NCBI GenBank assembly: GCA_030428205.1
Contig: JAUIBK010000007.1
Location: 1 to 46,748, forward strand
Source: a bacterium
GTDB taxonomy: Bacteria; Bdellovibrionota_C; UBA2361; RFPC01
Reading direction: 5' to 3'
Length of the DNA stretch: 46,748 nucleotides
Every line of letters begins with the position of its first letter. The stretch's first letter is position 1. Below are positions 33,489 to 40,439 of the stretch, piece by piece. The position numbers were made by a program, and so were the translations under genes. The notes beneath the pieces were generated by a model. The model did not search any database. It saw only the letters and a program-made list of their open reading frames with translations, and was not told where the DNA came from.

Positions 33489-35267
33489 TTAAATCTCAAC
33501 CTCCGGATCGCAGTCCATTAACCGCTCATCACGAAGACGTTGCATACGTGCATAAAATTCTTCGCGAGGCATGGTGAGCTGTTCTTTCACACAGTAACGG
33601 CGCAGAGTAATCGTTCCGTTTTCTACTTCATTACCACCAACAATGATAATGTTTGGGATTTTGCTCGTGACTGCTTCGCGAATTTTCTTATTAAAAGACT
33701 TATCGCTTGTGTCAACTTGAACGCGGAAGAGATCACTTTCAAGTTGGTCCTTAATATCATTTACATAATCACCGAACTTATCAGCAACAGGAATAAGGGC
33801 TACCTGCACTGGGGCAAGCCATGTTGGAAAAGCTCCCCCAAGGTGCTCAACAAGCACGGCAAAGAAACGCTCCATCGAACCACATAGTGCACGGTGAATC
33901 ATGTATGGACGTTTATGCTCGCCATCAGCATCAACGTATTTAAGATCGAAACGCTCAGGGAGATTAAAATCAAATTGTATCGTGCTGAGCTGCCACTCTC
34001 TATCAAGGGCATCGTTCACACAAATATCAATCTTTGGACCATAAAACGCCCCGTCTCCTTCGTTCAGCGAAAAAGGGAGCCCGCTTCGTTCTAAGGCTTC
34101 TCGCAGAGCTTTTTCTGAGGCCTCCCATTTCTCCTCCTCTCCCACACGCTTTTCAGGGCGAGTACTGAGGTAGAGGTGAAAATTCTTTAAGCCAAAATCA
34201 CGGAGTAGCCCCACGCTAAAGTCGAGCACTTTGTCGATCTCTTCTGGCATCTGGTCTTCGCGGCAAAAGAGGTGCGCATCGTCTTGGGTAAAACCTCGCA
34301 CACGAGTAAGGCCTGAGAGAGTTCCGCTTCTCTCAAATCGGTACACGGTGCCCCACTCAGCAAAACGAAGAGGAAGATCGCGATACGAGCGAATGGAGCT
34401 GGCAAAGATTTTACAGTGGAAGGGGCAGTTCATCGGCTTGAGGTAGTAGGGCTGTCCCTCAACCTCAATCGGAGCAAACATGCCATCTTTATAAAAAGAG
34501 AGGTGCCCACTCGTCTCCCAAAGACTTGCTTTTCCGATATGTGGCGAATACACAAACTCATACCCACCTTCGATATGCATATTACGAGCGTGCTCTTCAA
34601 TTCGGTGGCGAATCAGCCCACCTTTTGGATGCCAAAGAATAAGCCCTGAGCCGACTCCATCGTGATCGATGCTATAGAGATCCAACTCTGTACCAAGCTT
34701 TCTGTGGTCGCGCTCTTTAGCAAGTTCGCGTTTCTTTATGTAAGCTTTAAGATCTTTTTTGTTCTTAAATGCAAGTGTATAAATACGAGTCAGTTGAGGG
34801 TTATTTTCATCGCCTCTCCAATAGGCACCAGCAAGAGAGTCGACCTTAAAGCAATCAGCAGGAATTTGTCCTGTATGCTCAACGTGTGGGCCACCGCACA
34901 TATCAGTAAAGGGACCGTTGGTATAAAAACCGATTTCTGCCTCGCCACCTTCGTGAAGCTCCTTACAATACTCTACTTTGTACTGTTCGCCTTGCTCATC
35001 AAGAAAGGTAATGGCGTCTTGTGCTTTCCTCGATTCATGCACAAATTCCTGCTTCTCAGAGATAATGCGCCGCATACGCTTTTCGATGTCAGCAAAGTCA
35101 TCGTCAGAGAGAGGCTCTTCGAGATCAAAATCGTAGTAGCATCCCGTATCAATCGGTGGGCCAAAGGCGAGCTTAGCCTTGGGGCGGATTTCAAGAACCG
35201 CTTGGGCGAGAACATGTGCCAGAGAGTGGCGAATCTTATAAAGGGGGTCGTCTTGTACTTTTTCCAT
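33489..35267 (-). CDS. thrS: Threonyl-tRNA synthetase lacking the TGS domain
   Basis: Charges tRNA-Thr. The 592-residue product starts directly at the editing domain (YKIRHSLAHVLAQAVLEIRP with the HxxxH motif, then CGGPHVEHTGQIPADCFKV), whereas the enteric enzyme has about 60 more N-terminal residues forming a TGS domain. The class II catalytic core is intact: GSGLILWHPKGGLIRHRIEEH, motif 2 FAEWGTVYRFERSGTLSGLTRVRGFTQDDAHLFC, PMNCPFHCKIF, motif 3 with LCGSMERFFAVLVEH, and a C-terminal anticodon-binding domain (VQVALIPVADKFGDYV). No in-frame start further upstream would restore a TGS domain, because the hairpin region intervenes. Single gene. Confidence 0.95.
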   Translation of the reverse strand: MEKVQDDPLYKIRHSLAHVLAQAVLEIRPKAKLAFGPPIDTGCYYDFDLEEPLSDDDFADIEKRMRRIISEKQEFVHESRKAQDAITFLDEQGEQYKVEYCKELHEGGEAEIGFYTNGPFTDMCGGPHVEHTGQIPADCFKVDSLAGAYWRGDENNPQLTRIYTLAFKNKKDLKAYIKKRELAKERDHRKLGTELDLYSIDHDGVGSGLILWHPKGGLIRHRIEEHARNMHIEGGYEFVYSPHIGKASLWETSGHLSFYKDGMFAPIEVEGQPYYLKPMNCPFHCKIFASSIRSYRDLPLRFAEWGTVYRFERSGTLSGLTRVRGFTQDDAHLFCREDQMPEEIDKVLDFSVGLLRDFGLKNFHLYLSTRPEKRVGEEEKWEASEKALREALERSGLPFSLNEGDGAFYGPKIDICVNDALDREWQLSTIQFDFNLPERFDLKYVDADGEHKRPYMIHRALCGSMERFFAVLVEHLGGAFPTWLAPVQVALIPVADKFGDYVNDIKDQLESDLFRVQVDTSDKSFNKKIREAVTSKIPNIIIVGGNEVENGTITLRRYCVKEQLTMPREEFYARMQRLRDERLMDCDPEVEI

Positions 35268-35342
35268 TCCGTACTCCGAGATTAAGTACAGGAAAAGATA
35301 ACGAATCTAAGAGAGAAAGGGAAGGCGAGAACATTTCCCTCG

Positions 35343-35432
35343 GTGTTCCTCTGTGATGATTTGAAAATCTATGCGCCTCTGTGTTGAAAAGAAAATCACA
35401 GAGGCGCTAGTCCGGGCTAGAGGAACACAGAG
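35343..35432. repeat. CACAGAG-phrase compound hairpin upstream of thrS
   Basis: Inner stem: 35373-35383 (GCGCCTCTGTG) pairs with 35397-35407 (CACAGAGGCGC). The outer GTGTTCCT near 35344 pairs with AGGAACAC near 35421. Phrases are CCTCTGTG on the left and CACAGAGG on the right. It is directly after the small coiled-coil gene and 76 nt or more before thrS, both on the minus strand. Confidence 0.85.
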
Positions 35433-35437
35433 GGGCG

Positions 35438-35671
35438 TTAGGCACACTTCTTTTCAAGCACGTCAACACGGCCTTCCAACCTGGCTGACTGCTCAGTCAA
35501 AACAAGATACTCCTGCTCTCGCTTTTCATTCTCTCGATAGAGCCCATCAAGCTGCACAGCAACCTCGTCAAAGCGCTTGTTCATTTCGCTTCGAAGTGGC
35601 TCAATCTCTTGTTGCAGCTCTTGCTGAAGGAGGACTTGAAGAGCCTTTAAATCTGCGTCATTAAGAGGCAT
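35438..35671 (-). CDS. Small coiled-coil protein downstream of ssb
   Basis: A 77-residue frame starting 12 nt after the ssb stop on the same strand. After the first ten residues it is nearly all helix-forming, with hydrophobic residues spaced as in a coiled coil (LKALQVLLQQELQQEIEPLRSEMNKRF and EYLVLTEQSARLEGRVDVLEKK). A G-rich GGGG lies about ten bases before its ATG. Proteins of this RFDEV...L style are common and unassigned. I judge it real from its position, coding-like composition and the hairpin directly after its stop. Function unknown; a structural or adaptor role is only a guess. Confidence 0.65.
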   Translation of the reverse strand: MPLNDADLKALQVLLQQELQQEIEPLRSEMNKRFDEVAVQLDGLYRENEKREQEYLVLTEQSARLEGRVDVLEKKCA

Positions 35672-35683
35672 CTGAAAATGCCC

Positions 35684-36154
35684 CTAGAACGGAATATCGT
35701 CGTCGTCGAATGTGACCTCGTCAGCAGAGACCGTTCCACCGTTTGCAGCAACGAGTGAGTCGGCAGGTTTGGCGAAGGAACTCGGTTGAGGTGCTGGACC
35801 ACTTGAGGAGTACGAGCTATCGCCTCTTCCTCCAACAAACTGAACCGTATTGCCAACAACTTCAGTTGTCCAGCGGTCCTTTCCTTCTTTGTCTTGCCAC
35901 TTACGTGTCTGAATGCGGCCTTCTATGAAAGCTTCGCTTCCCTTCTTAAGATAGTTAGAAACATTTTCAGCGGTTTTTCCAAAAACAACCACATTGTGCC
36001 ACTCGGTATGCTCTGTCCAGTTACCGCTCTGCGGATCTTTGCGGCGCTCACCAGTGGCAAAACTAAAATTTGCTACCGGTGTTTGGCTCTGTGTGTAACG
36101 AAGCTCTGGATCTTTTCCGAGGCGACCTAACAATATGACTTTATTTACTCCCAT
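35684..36154 (-). CDS. ssb: Single-stranded DNA-binding protein
   Basis: Binds single-stranded DNA in replication and repair. The 156-residue product begins MGVNKVILLGRLGKDPELRYTQSQTPVANFSFAT, has the OB-fold core TEWHNVVVFGKTAENVSNYLKKGSEAFIEGRIQTRKWQDKEGKDRW, a Ser/Pro/Gly-rich linker, and the conserved acidic tip DDDDIPF that recruits partner proteins. It is divergent from yceD across a 326-bp region and is followed by the small coiled-coil gene. Confidence 0.97.
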   Translation of the reverse strand: MGVNKVILLGRLGKDPELRYTQSQTPVANFSFATGERRKDPQSGNWTEHTEWHNVVVFGKTAENVSNYLKKGSEAFIEGRIQTRKWQDKEGKDRWTTEVVGNTVQFVGGRGDSSYSSSGPAPQPSSFAKPADSLVAANGGTVSADEVTFDDDDIPF

Positions 36155-36480
36155 ACTTACTTACTCCTTGCGTGTGTGTGATATACTTCATGAGACGTCA
36201 AAACGACGTCTTCCAATAGGAAGTCGTGGAATCATACTCAAAGTTGCTTGAAAATTACAGAGGAAGTGCATTTTATAGAAAGAAATGCAGTCTCTGTTTG
36301 TCCCCTATCTAACGCGAAGAACACGAAGAACGCGAAGTTGAAGTAATAACAGCTCGTTACCCTTCGCAGTCTTCGCGTTAAACACCCCCCGAAACCGAAA
36401 GAACACAGACCGGGAGGTGACTAAGTGCCTAGAAGAAGGTATCATCTTAAGCATCACCAGTAGTTCATACAGGAGGTCTC
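36155..36480. other. Divergent ssb / yceD spacer
   Basis: A 326-bp divergent region, which should hold both promoters. The only structure I can support is the CGCGAAG hairpin at 36310-36381. No gene. Confidence 0.55.
36310..36381. repeat. CGCGAAG-phrase hairpin between ssb and yceD (3 + 2 units)
   Basis: Left arm: TAACGCGAAG, then CACGAAG and CGCGAAG units at 9-nt spacing joined by AA. Right arm: CTTCGCA, CTTCGCG, TTA. The loop is about 24 nt. The genes on either side diverge, so a simple terminator role does not fit this copy. Confidence 0.85.
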
Positions 36481-37005
36481 ATGCAGGGCAATCTTCAAGT
36501 CCGCCTCTCAGATATCCCCCAGGAAGGTATAAAGATTAATGATACCATCCCCTTAGAGACTCTCAATGCACGCATGAACGAGGGGCCTGGAAATGACGTT
36601 ACGTTTCTTGCTCCCCCATCAGTTTCACTCACTATCTCACCTCAAAAAGGAAGCGCTGAGCTCACTGGCACTATCACCACTACCTACCGCCAGAGCTGCC
36701 CCCGCTGCCTTGAGATGATTGAGCACTCCATCTCCCAGGAAGTCAATATCCTGCTCAAAGCAAAAGAATCACATCCAGGCCGCGACCGAAAACTCTCAGC
36801 TGAAGAGTGGGACGATGATATCGGCATCATCTACTTTGACGGCGAGCACATCGACTTAGAGGACATCCTTCAAGAAACACTTATCTTAGCCATCGATCCG
36901 CTTGGCGCTCCACACGATGGGTGCGCCACTATGGAATGGAAAGATGATGCTGATGATGAGAAGAATACCCTGGGGAAACTGTTTCAGAAGGTGGGGCTTA
37001 ATTAA
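36481..37005 (+). CDS. yceD: YceD / DUF177 family protein
   Basis: Conserved cytoplasmic protein linked in several bacteria to 23S rRNA accumulation; precise function uncertain. The 174-residue product has the DUF177 layout: VSLTISPQKGSAELTGTITTTYRQSCPRCLEMIEHSISQEVNILLKA in the first half, with the C-x2-C pair, and an acidic DIGIIYFDGEHIDLEDILQETLILAIDP block in the second. ATG with an excellent AGGAGG upstream. Usually the next gene is rpmF; here rpmF lies far away and the gene converges on the HEXXH protein, the two stop codons overlapping in TTAA. Confidence 0.88.
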   Translation: MQGNLQVRLSDIPQEGIKINDTIPLETLNARMNEGPGNDVTFLAPPSVSLTISPQKGSAELTGTITTTYRQSCPRCLEMIEHSISQEVNILLKAKESHPGRDRKLSAEEWDDDIGIIYFDGEHIDLEDILQETLILAIDPLGAPHDGCATMEWKDDADDEKNTLGKLFQKVGLN

Positions 37006-38000
37006 CGCAAGAGCTTCAGAGCTCTCTCCTCAAGCTTCTCTTGTGACCACCCAAGGGTCTTTTTTACTGCCGGGTAAAACGTAAGCCTCTCCTCACGAAG
37101 CGTTTCGTAGACACGCATGAGGCCACGAACCCCCTTAGCCTTCACTATCGCATGAAAAAGAAGCGAACGAGTAGCATACCCTCCAGCAGAACCATCAAAG
37201 GGAGGCATACCACTTTTTCCTCGAAGATAAGCCTTAGCAGTTGCAAAGTGCTCATTACGTATTTTTCCGCGCCTAATAACTGAGGACTCATCCGAAGCAT
37301 TCGCTTCAAACCATGTTGCAAACCCTTCAGCACGAAAGCGTTCACCACCAAAACTGCCTGCGAGGAGAGCAGCTTCCACGGCGTGTCCAATCTCATGGAT
37401 AAGTACCTCAGCGAGTCGCGCATCTGCTTCACTCTTTCTCACCTGTGAGCCACCACACCCAGCGGCTGCTCGCTGAGCAACGATATAAATATTAGCCGGA
37501 GCAGTCATCCAACCTGGATGACAGTTTGAAACTAAGTTTCCAGGGATTTCAGCCGACGAGAGCTCGGCATCCATAAACACAACATTAAAATCGAGATCAA
37601 GTCTCCGTATTTCCGTTGGCCAACCGGGTTTCTTAATGTAGCGACTGGCAGCTCGAGCAGCATCAGCCATCGCTTTTGTCGGTGTGCGCCCAAAAAGAGT
37701 TTCCACGACACGTGGCCATCTGAGCTGAATTCGGCCGAGCGAAGACGGCATATTCTCCTCGCGCGTTGTGCCTTTGAGTGTAATATCCTTAGGCGCAGCA
37801 AGGCGCGTGTTTTGCTTGGCGGCAAAACACTTCATCGTACCCCGAAACTCTACGGGCACTTTTCTCTCCCCCATGACTTGCTGAATAGCACCGTTTTGAT
37901 CGCGGTACATACACACATCCTCCGGAGAGGAGTCTGCATGCGCACGAAGACTCACCAGACAAAGAGAGAGAAAAAAAGAAAGAGAGATGCACCTAGACAC
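37002..38000 (-). CDS. Exported HEXXH putative zinc metalloprotein
   Basis: From GTG 37998-38000 the product (332 residues) begins with a signal peptide, SRCISLSFFLSLCLVSLRAHA, so the protein is periplasmic or secreted. An N-terminal DUF4124-like start (SPEDVCMYRDQNGAIQQV) is followed by an unassigned middle. VLIHEIGHAVEAALLAG then gives H202-E203-x-x-H206, and AEGFATWFEAN gives Glu225, a gluzincin-like spacing. A longer frame from 38081 would overlap lon by 89 nt and bury the signal peptide, so I reject it. AGGAAAGG precedes the GTG, and the gene overlaps the end of lon by 8 nt, so it is coupled to lon. Substrate unknown; peptidase activity is inferred. Confidence 0.72.
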   Translation of the reverse strand: MSRCISLSFFLSLCLVSLRAHADSSPEDVCMYRDQNGAIQQVMGERKVPVEFRGTMKCFAAKQNTRLAAPKDITLKGTTREENMPSSLGRIQLRWPRVVETLFGRTPTKAMADAARAASRYIKKPGWPTEIRRLDLDFNVVFMDAELSSAEIPGNLVSNCHPGWMTAPANIYIVAQRAAAGCGGSQVRKSEADARLAEVLIHEIGHAVEAALLAGSFGGERFRAEGFATWFEANASDESSVIRRGKIRNEHFATAKAYLRGKSGMPPFDGSAGGYATRSLLFHAIVKAKGVRGLMRVYETLREERLTFYPAVKKTLGWSQEKLEERALKLLR

Positions 38001-40428
38001 GGATAACCTTTCCTTTCTTTGAAGATTTCGCTTTTGTTTTCCGACGTGTCTTCGGTTTTGTCTCAAGCAAAGCGATTTCAAGGACCTCAGCTACATGTTT
38101 TACGGGAATAAACTTAAGCTGGTCGCGTTGTTCCTTAGGAATATCCTCGAGATCTTTAATATTCTCAAACGGGATAATCACTTTTTTTGCACCGTAGCGA
38201 AGCGCAGCAAGCGCCTTCTCTTTTAATCCTCCAATCTGCATCACGGCACCCCGAAGAGTGATCTCTCCTGTCATCGCTACTTCGTGTGAAACTTTCTTGC
38301 CGGAAAGCGCGGAAACGAGAGCAGTGACAATGGCAATACCAGCAGAAGGACCATCTTTTGGCGTTGCTCCACCTGGAACATGAACATGGATATCAAACTT
38401 TTCATGGAAACGGGGATCGAGTCCAAGCGTGTCAGCATTTGCCCGTGCGTAGAACATCGCTGCCTTACCGGACTCTTGCATGACCTCACCAAGTCTCCCG
38501 GTCAAAGACAATTGACCTTTTCCTTTTGCCACAGAGGCTTCAATGGGCATCATCTCGCCGCCGTGCACAGTCCAAGCAAGCCCACGTACAAGACCCACTG
38601 CATCTTTTTGCTCATCCATTTCGGGGTCGTACCGAGTGGGTCCAAGGCTTTCGGTCACAAATGGGACGGTTATCTTCTTACGCGCCTTCTTCTTTTCAGC
38701 AACTTCTCGAGCCACTTTGCGGCAAAGCGACCCAACTTCTCGTTCGAGATTTCGCACTCCTGCCTCACGCGTATATCGCTCAATAACAAACTCCAATGCC
38801 GCTCTCTCAAAAGTGAGTCCTGCTGACTTGAGTCCATTCTTCTCAATTTGGCGTGGAACAAGATAACGCTGAGCGATAACTATCTTCTCCTCGGTTGTAT
38901 ATCCAGAGACATAGATAACTTCAAGCCTATCGAGGAGAGCATCAGGAATCGTGTCGAGCGTATTTGCTGTTGCAATAAACATAACGCTGGAGAGATCAAA
39001 ATCGACGTTTAAGTAGTGATCACGAAACTCTTTGTTCTGTTGAGGATCGAGCACTTCGAGAAGGGCTGCGGCAGGATCCCCTCGAAAATCTGCTCCTACC
39101 TTGTCGAGCTCATCGAGCATAAAGACCGGGTTATTACTCCCCGCTTGCTTTATCCCCTGAATAATTCGCCCAGGAAGAGCACCAACATACGTACGCCGGT
39201 GTCCACGAATCTCAGCTTCATCCCGCACCCCTCCTACAGACATGCGGTGAAATTTACGATTGAGCGACTTAGCAATAGATTGCCCAAGAGAGGTTTTCCC
39301 AACCCCTGGAGGTCCTACAAAACAGAGAATTGGTCCCTGGGAGTCCTTATTGAGTTTTCGAACACTTAAATACTCTAAGATGCGGTCTTTGATCTTATCG
39401 AGCCCATAGTGGTCTTCATCAAGAATCTTGCTTGCACGTTTAAGGTCTAGCCGCTCTCGTGTTTTTACCTTCCAAGGAAGATCTGCAATCCACTCAAGGT
39501 AGGTGCGAAGCATCGCATACTCACTTGACTCGGTGTGCATACGACGTAATCGACTCATCTGCCTGTCAGCCTCTTTTAATACTGCAGGTGGAAGCTTTGC
39601 TGCCTTGAGTGACTCTTTGAGCTCAGAGAGATCTTCTGTTTGTGAGTCTTCTTCGCCAAGTTCACGGCGGATAAGTTTAATCTGCTCGCGAAGATAGTAG
39701 TCCCTCTGATCCTTTGTCATCTCCTCACGGGCTTGTTCGCGTAGATTCTCAGAGATAAGAAACTGATTGAGATCGTCCGTAACAACTTCATCTGCAAGCC
39801 GAAGACGTTTTAAAGGATCAAGCTCTTCGAGCGCTTTTTGAGCAAGAGGTATCTCAAGCCGGTAATGGGCAAGAATCACATCTGCTAACATAGCAGGGTC
39901 GTCGATATCTTCCGTTACTACAAGCATCTCTTCTGCTACGTGTTCGTTTTCAACAAGAATACGTAGCCCTTCATGAATTCTGTTGATAAGAACTTCGTGC
40001 TCAGCAAGAAGCTCAATATCATCAGCTACGGGAAGAGGCTTATAAGCCGCCCTCAGAAATTTATTGGACGGGTGAAAATCGCTGACTTCACACCGAACAA
40101 TCCCTTGGAGAAGAACCTTAAAACGGTTATCTGGGAGTTTGAGCGTCTTTGAAACATTACAGATTACTCCAAGGCGGTAGAGCTGGTGAGGCTCAGGAAC
40201 TTCCACATCCAAATCCTCTTGCGCAACAACGATAACAGCTCTGTCGTTTTCCATTGCATGCTCTACCGCACGTACGCTTGATTCATGATCGATGTAGAGC
40301 GACATCATCACTGAGGGAAAAGCAACGATATCTTTTGCTGGGACAACAGGGAGTTCCCCCGGAAGCTCACTTTCAAACCCTTCAACGACGAACTTTTTTC
40401 GAGAGCTCTCTTTCTTACTATCACTCAT
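37993..40428 (-). CDS. lon: ATP-dependent protease La (Lon)
   Basis: Cytoplasmic AAA+ serine protease that removes damaged and regulatory proteins. The 811 residues run in the usual order: N-terminal substrate domain (LPVVPAKDIVAFPSVMMSLYI...), central AAA+ module with FVGPPGVGKTSLGQSIA (about residue 370) and VFMLDELDKVGADFRGDP, and C-terminal protease domain with KDGPSAGIAIVTALVSAL (catalytic Ser near 692) and the GGLKEKALAALRYGAKKVIIP segment carrying the Lys. A basic tail of about 20 residues (TKPKTRRKTKAKSSKKGK) extends the C-terminus. It lies 11 nt after the LpoA-like gene. No heat-shock promoter identified. Confidence 0.97.
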   Translation of the reverse strand: MSDSKKESSRKKFVVEGFESELPGELPVVPAKDIVAFPSVMMSLYIDHESSVRAVEHAMENDRAVIVVAQEDLDVEVPEPHQLYRLGVICNVSKTLKLPDNRFKVLLQGIVRCEVSDFHPSNKFLRAAYKPLPVADDIELLAEHEVLINRIHEGLRILVENEHVAEEMLVVTEDIDDPAMLADVILAHYRLEIPLAQKALEELDPLKRLRLADEVVTDDLNQFLISENLREQAREEMTKDQRDYYLREQIKLIRRELGEEDSQTEDLSELKESLKAAKLPPAVLKEADRQMSRLRRMHTESSEYAMLRTYLEWIADLPWKVKTRERLDLKRASKILDEDHYGLDKIKDRILEYLSVRKLNKDSQGPILCFVGPPGVGKTSLGQSIAKSLNRKFHRMSVGGVRDEAEIRGHRRTYVGALPGRIIQGIKQAGSNNPVFMLDELDKVGADFRGDPAAALLEVLDPQQNKEFRDHYLNVDFDLSSVMFIATANTLDTIPDALLDRLEVIYVSGYTTEEKIVIAQRYLVPRQIEKNGLKSAGLTFERAALEFVIERYTREAGVRNLEREVGSLCRKVAREVAEKKKARKKITVPFVTESLGPTRYDPEMDEQKDAVGLVRGLAWTVHGGEMMPIEASVAKGKGQLSLTGRLGEVMQESGKAAMFYARANADTLGLDPRFHEKFDIHVHVPGGATPKDGPSAGIAIVTALVSALSGKKVSHEVAMTGEITLRGAVMQIGGLKEKALAALRYGAKKVIIPFENIKDLEDIPKEQRDQLKFIPVKHVAEVLEIALLETKPKTRRKTKAKSSKKGKVIRV

Positions 40429-40439
40429 GCTCTCCTCCT

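Noticed and set aside
5807..36381. CRISPR array
   Set aside because: The repeat units are 7-9 nt, face their own complements and have no spacers; no cas genes are present.
38001..38081. Longer start for the HEXXH protein
   Set aside because: Overlaps lon by 89 nt and places about 27 basic residues before the signal peptide; the GTG at 38000 has a ribosome binding site.
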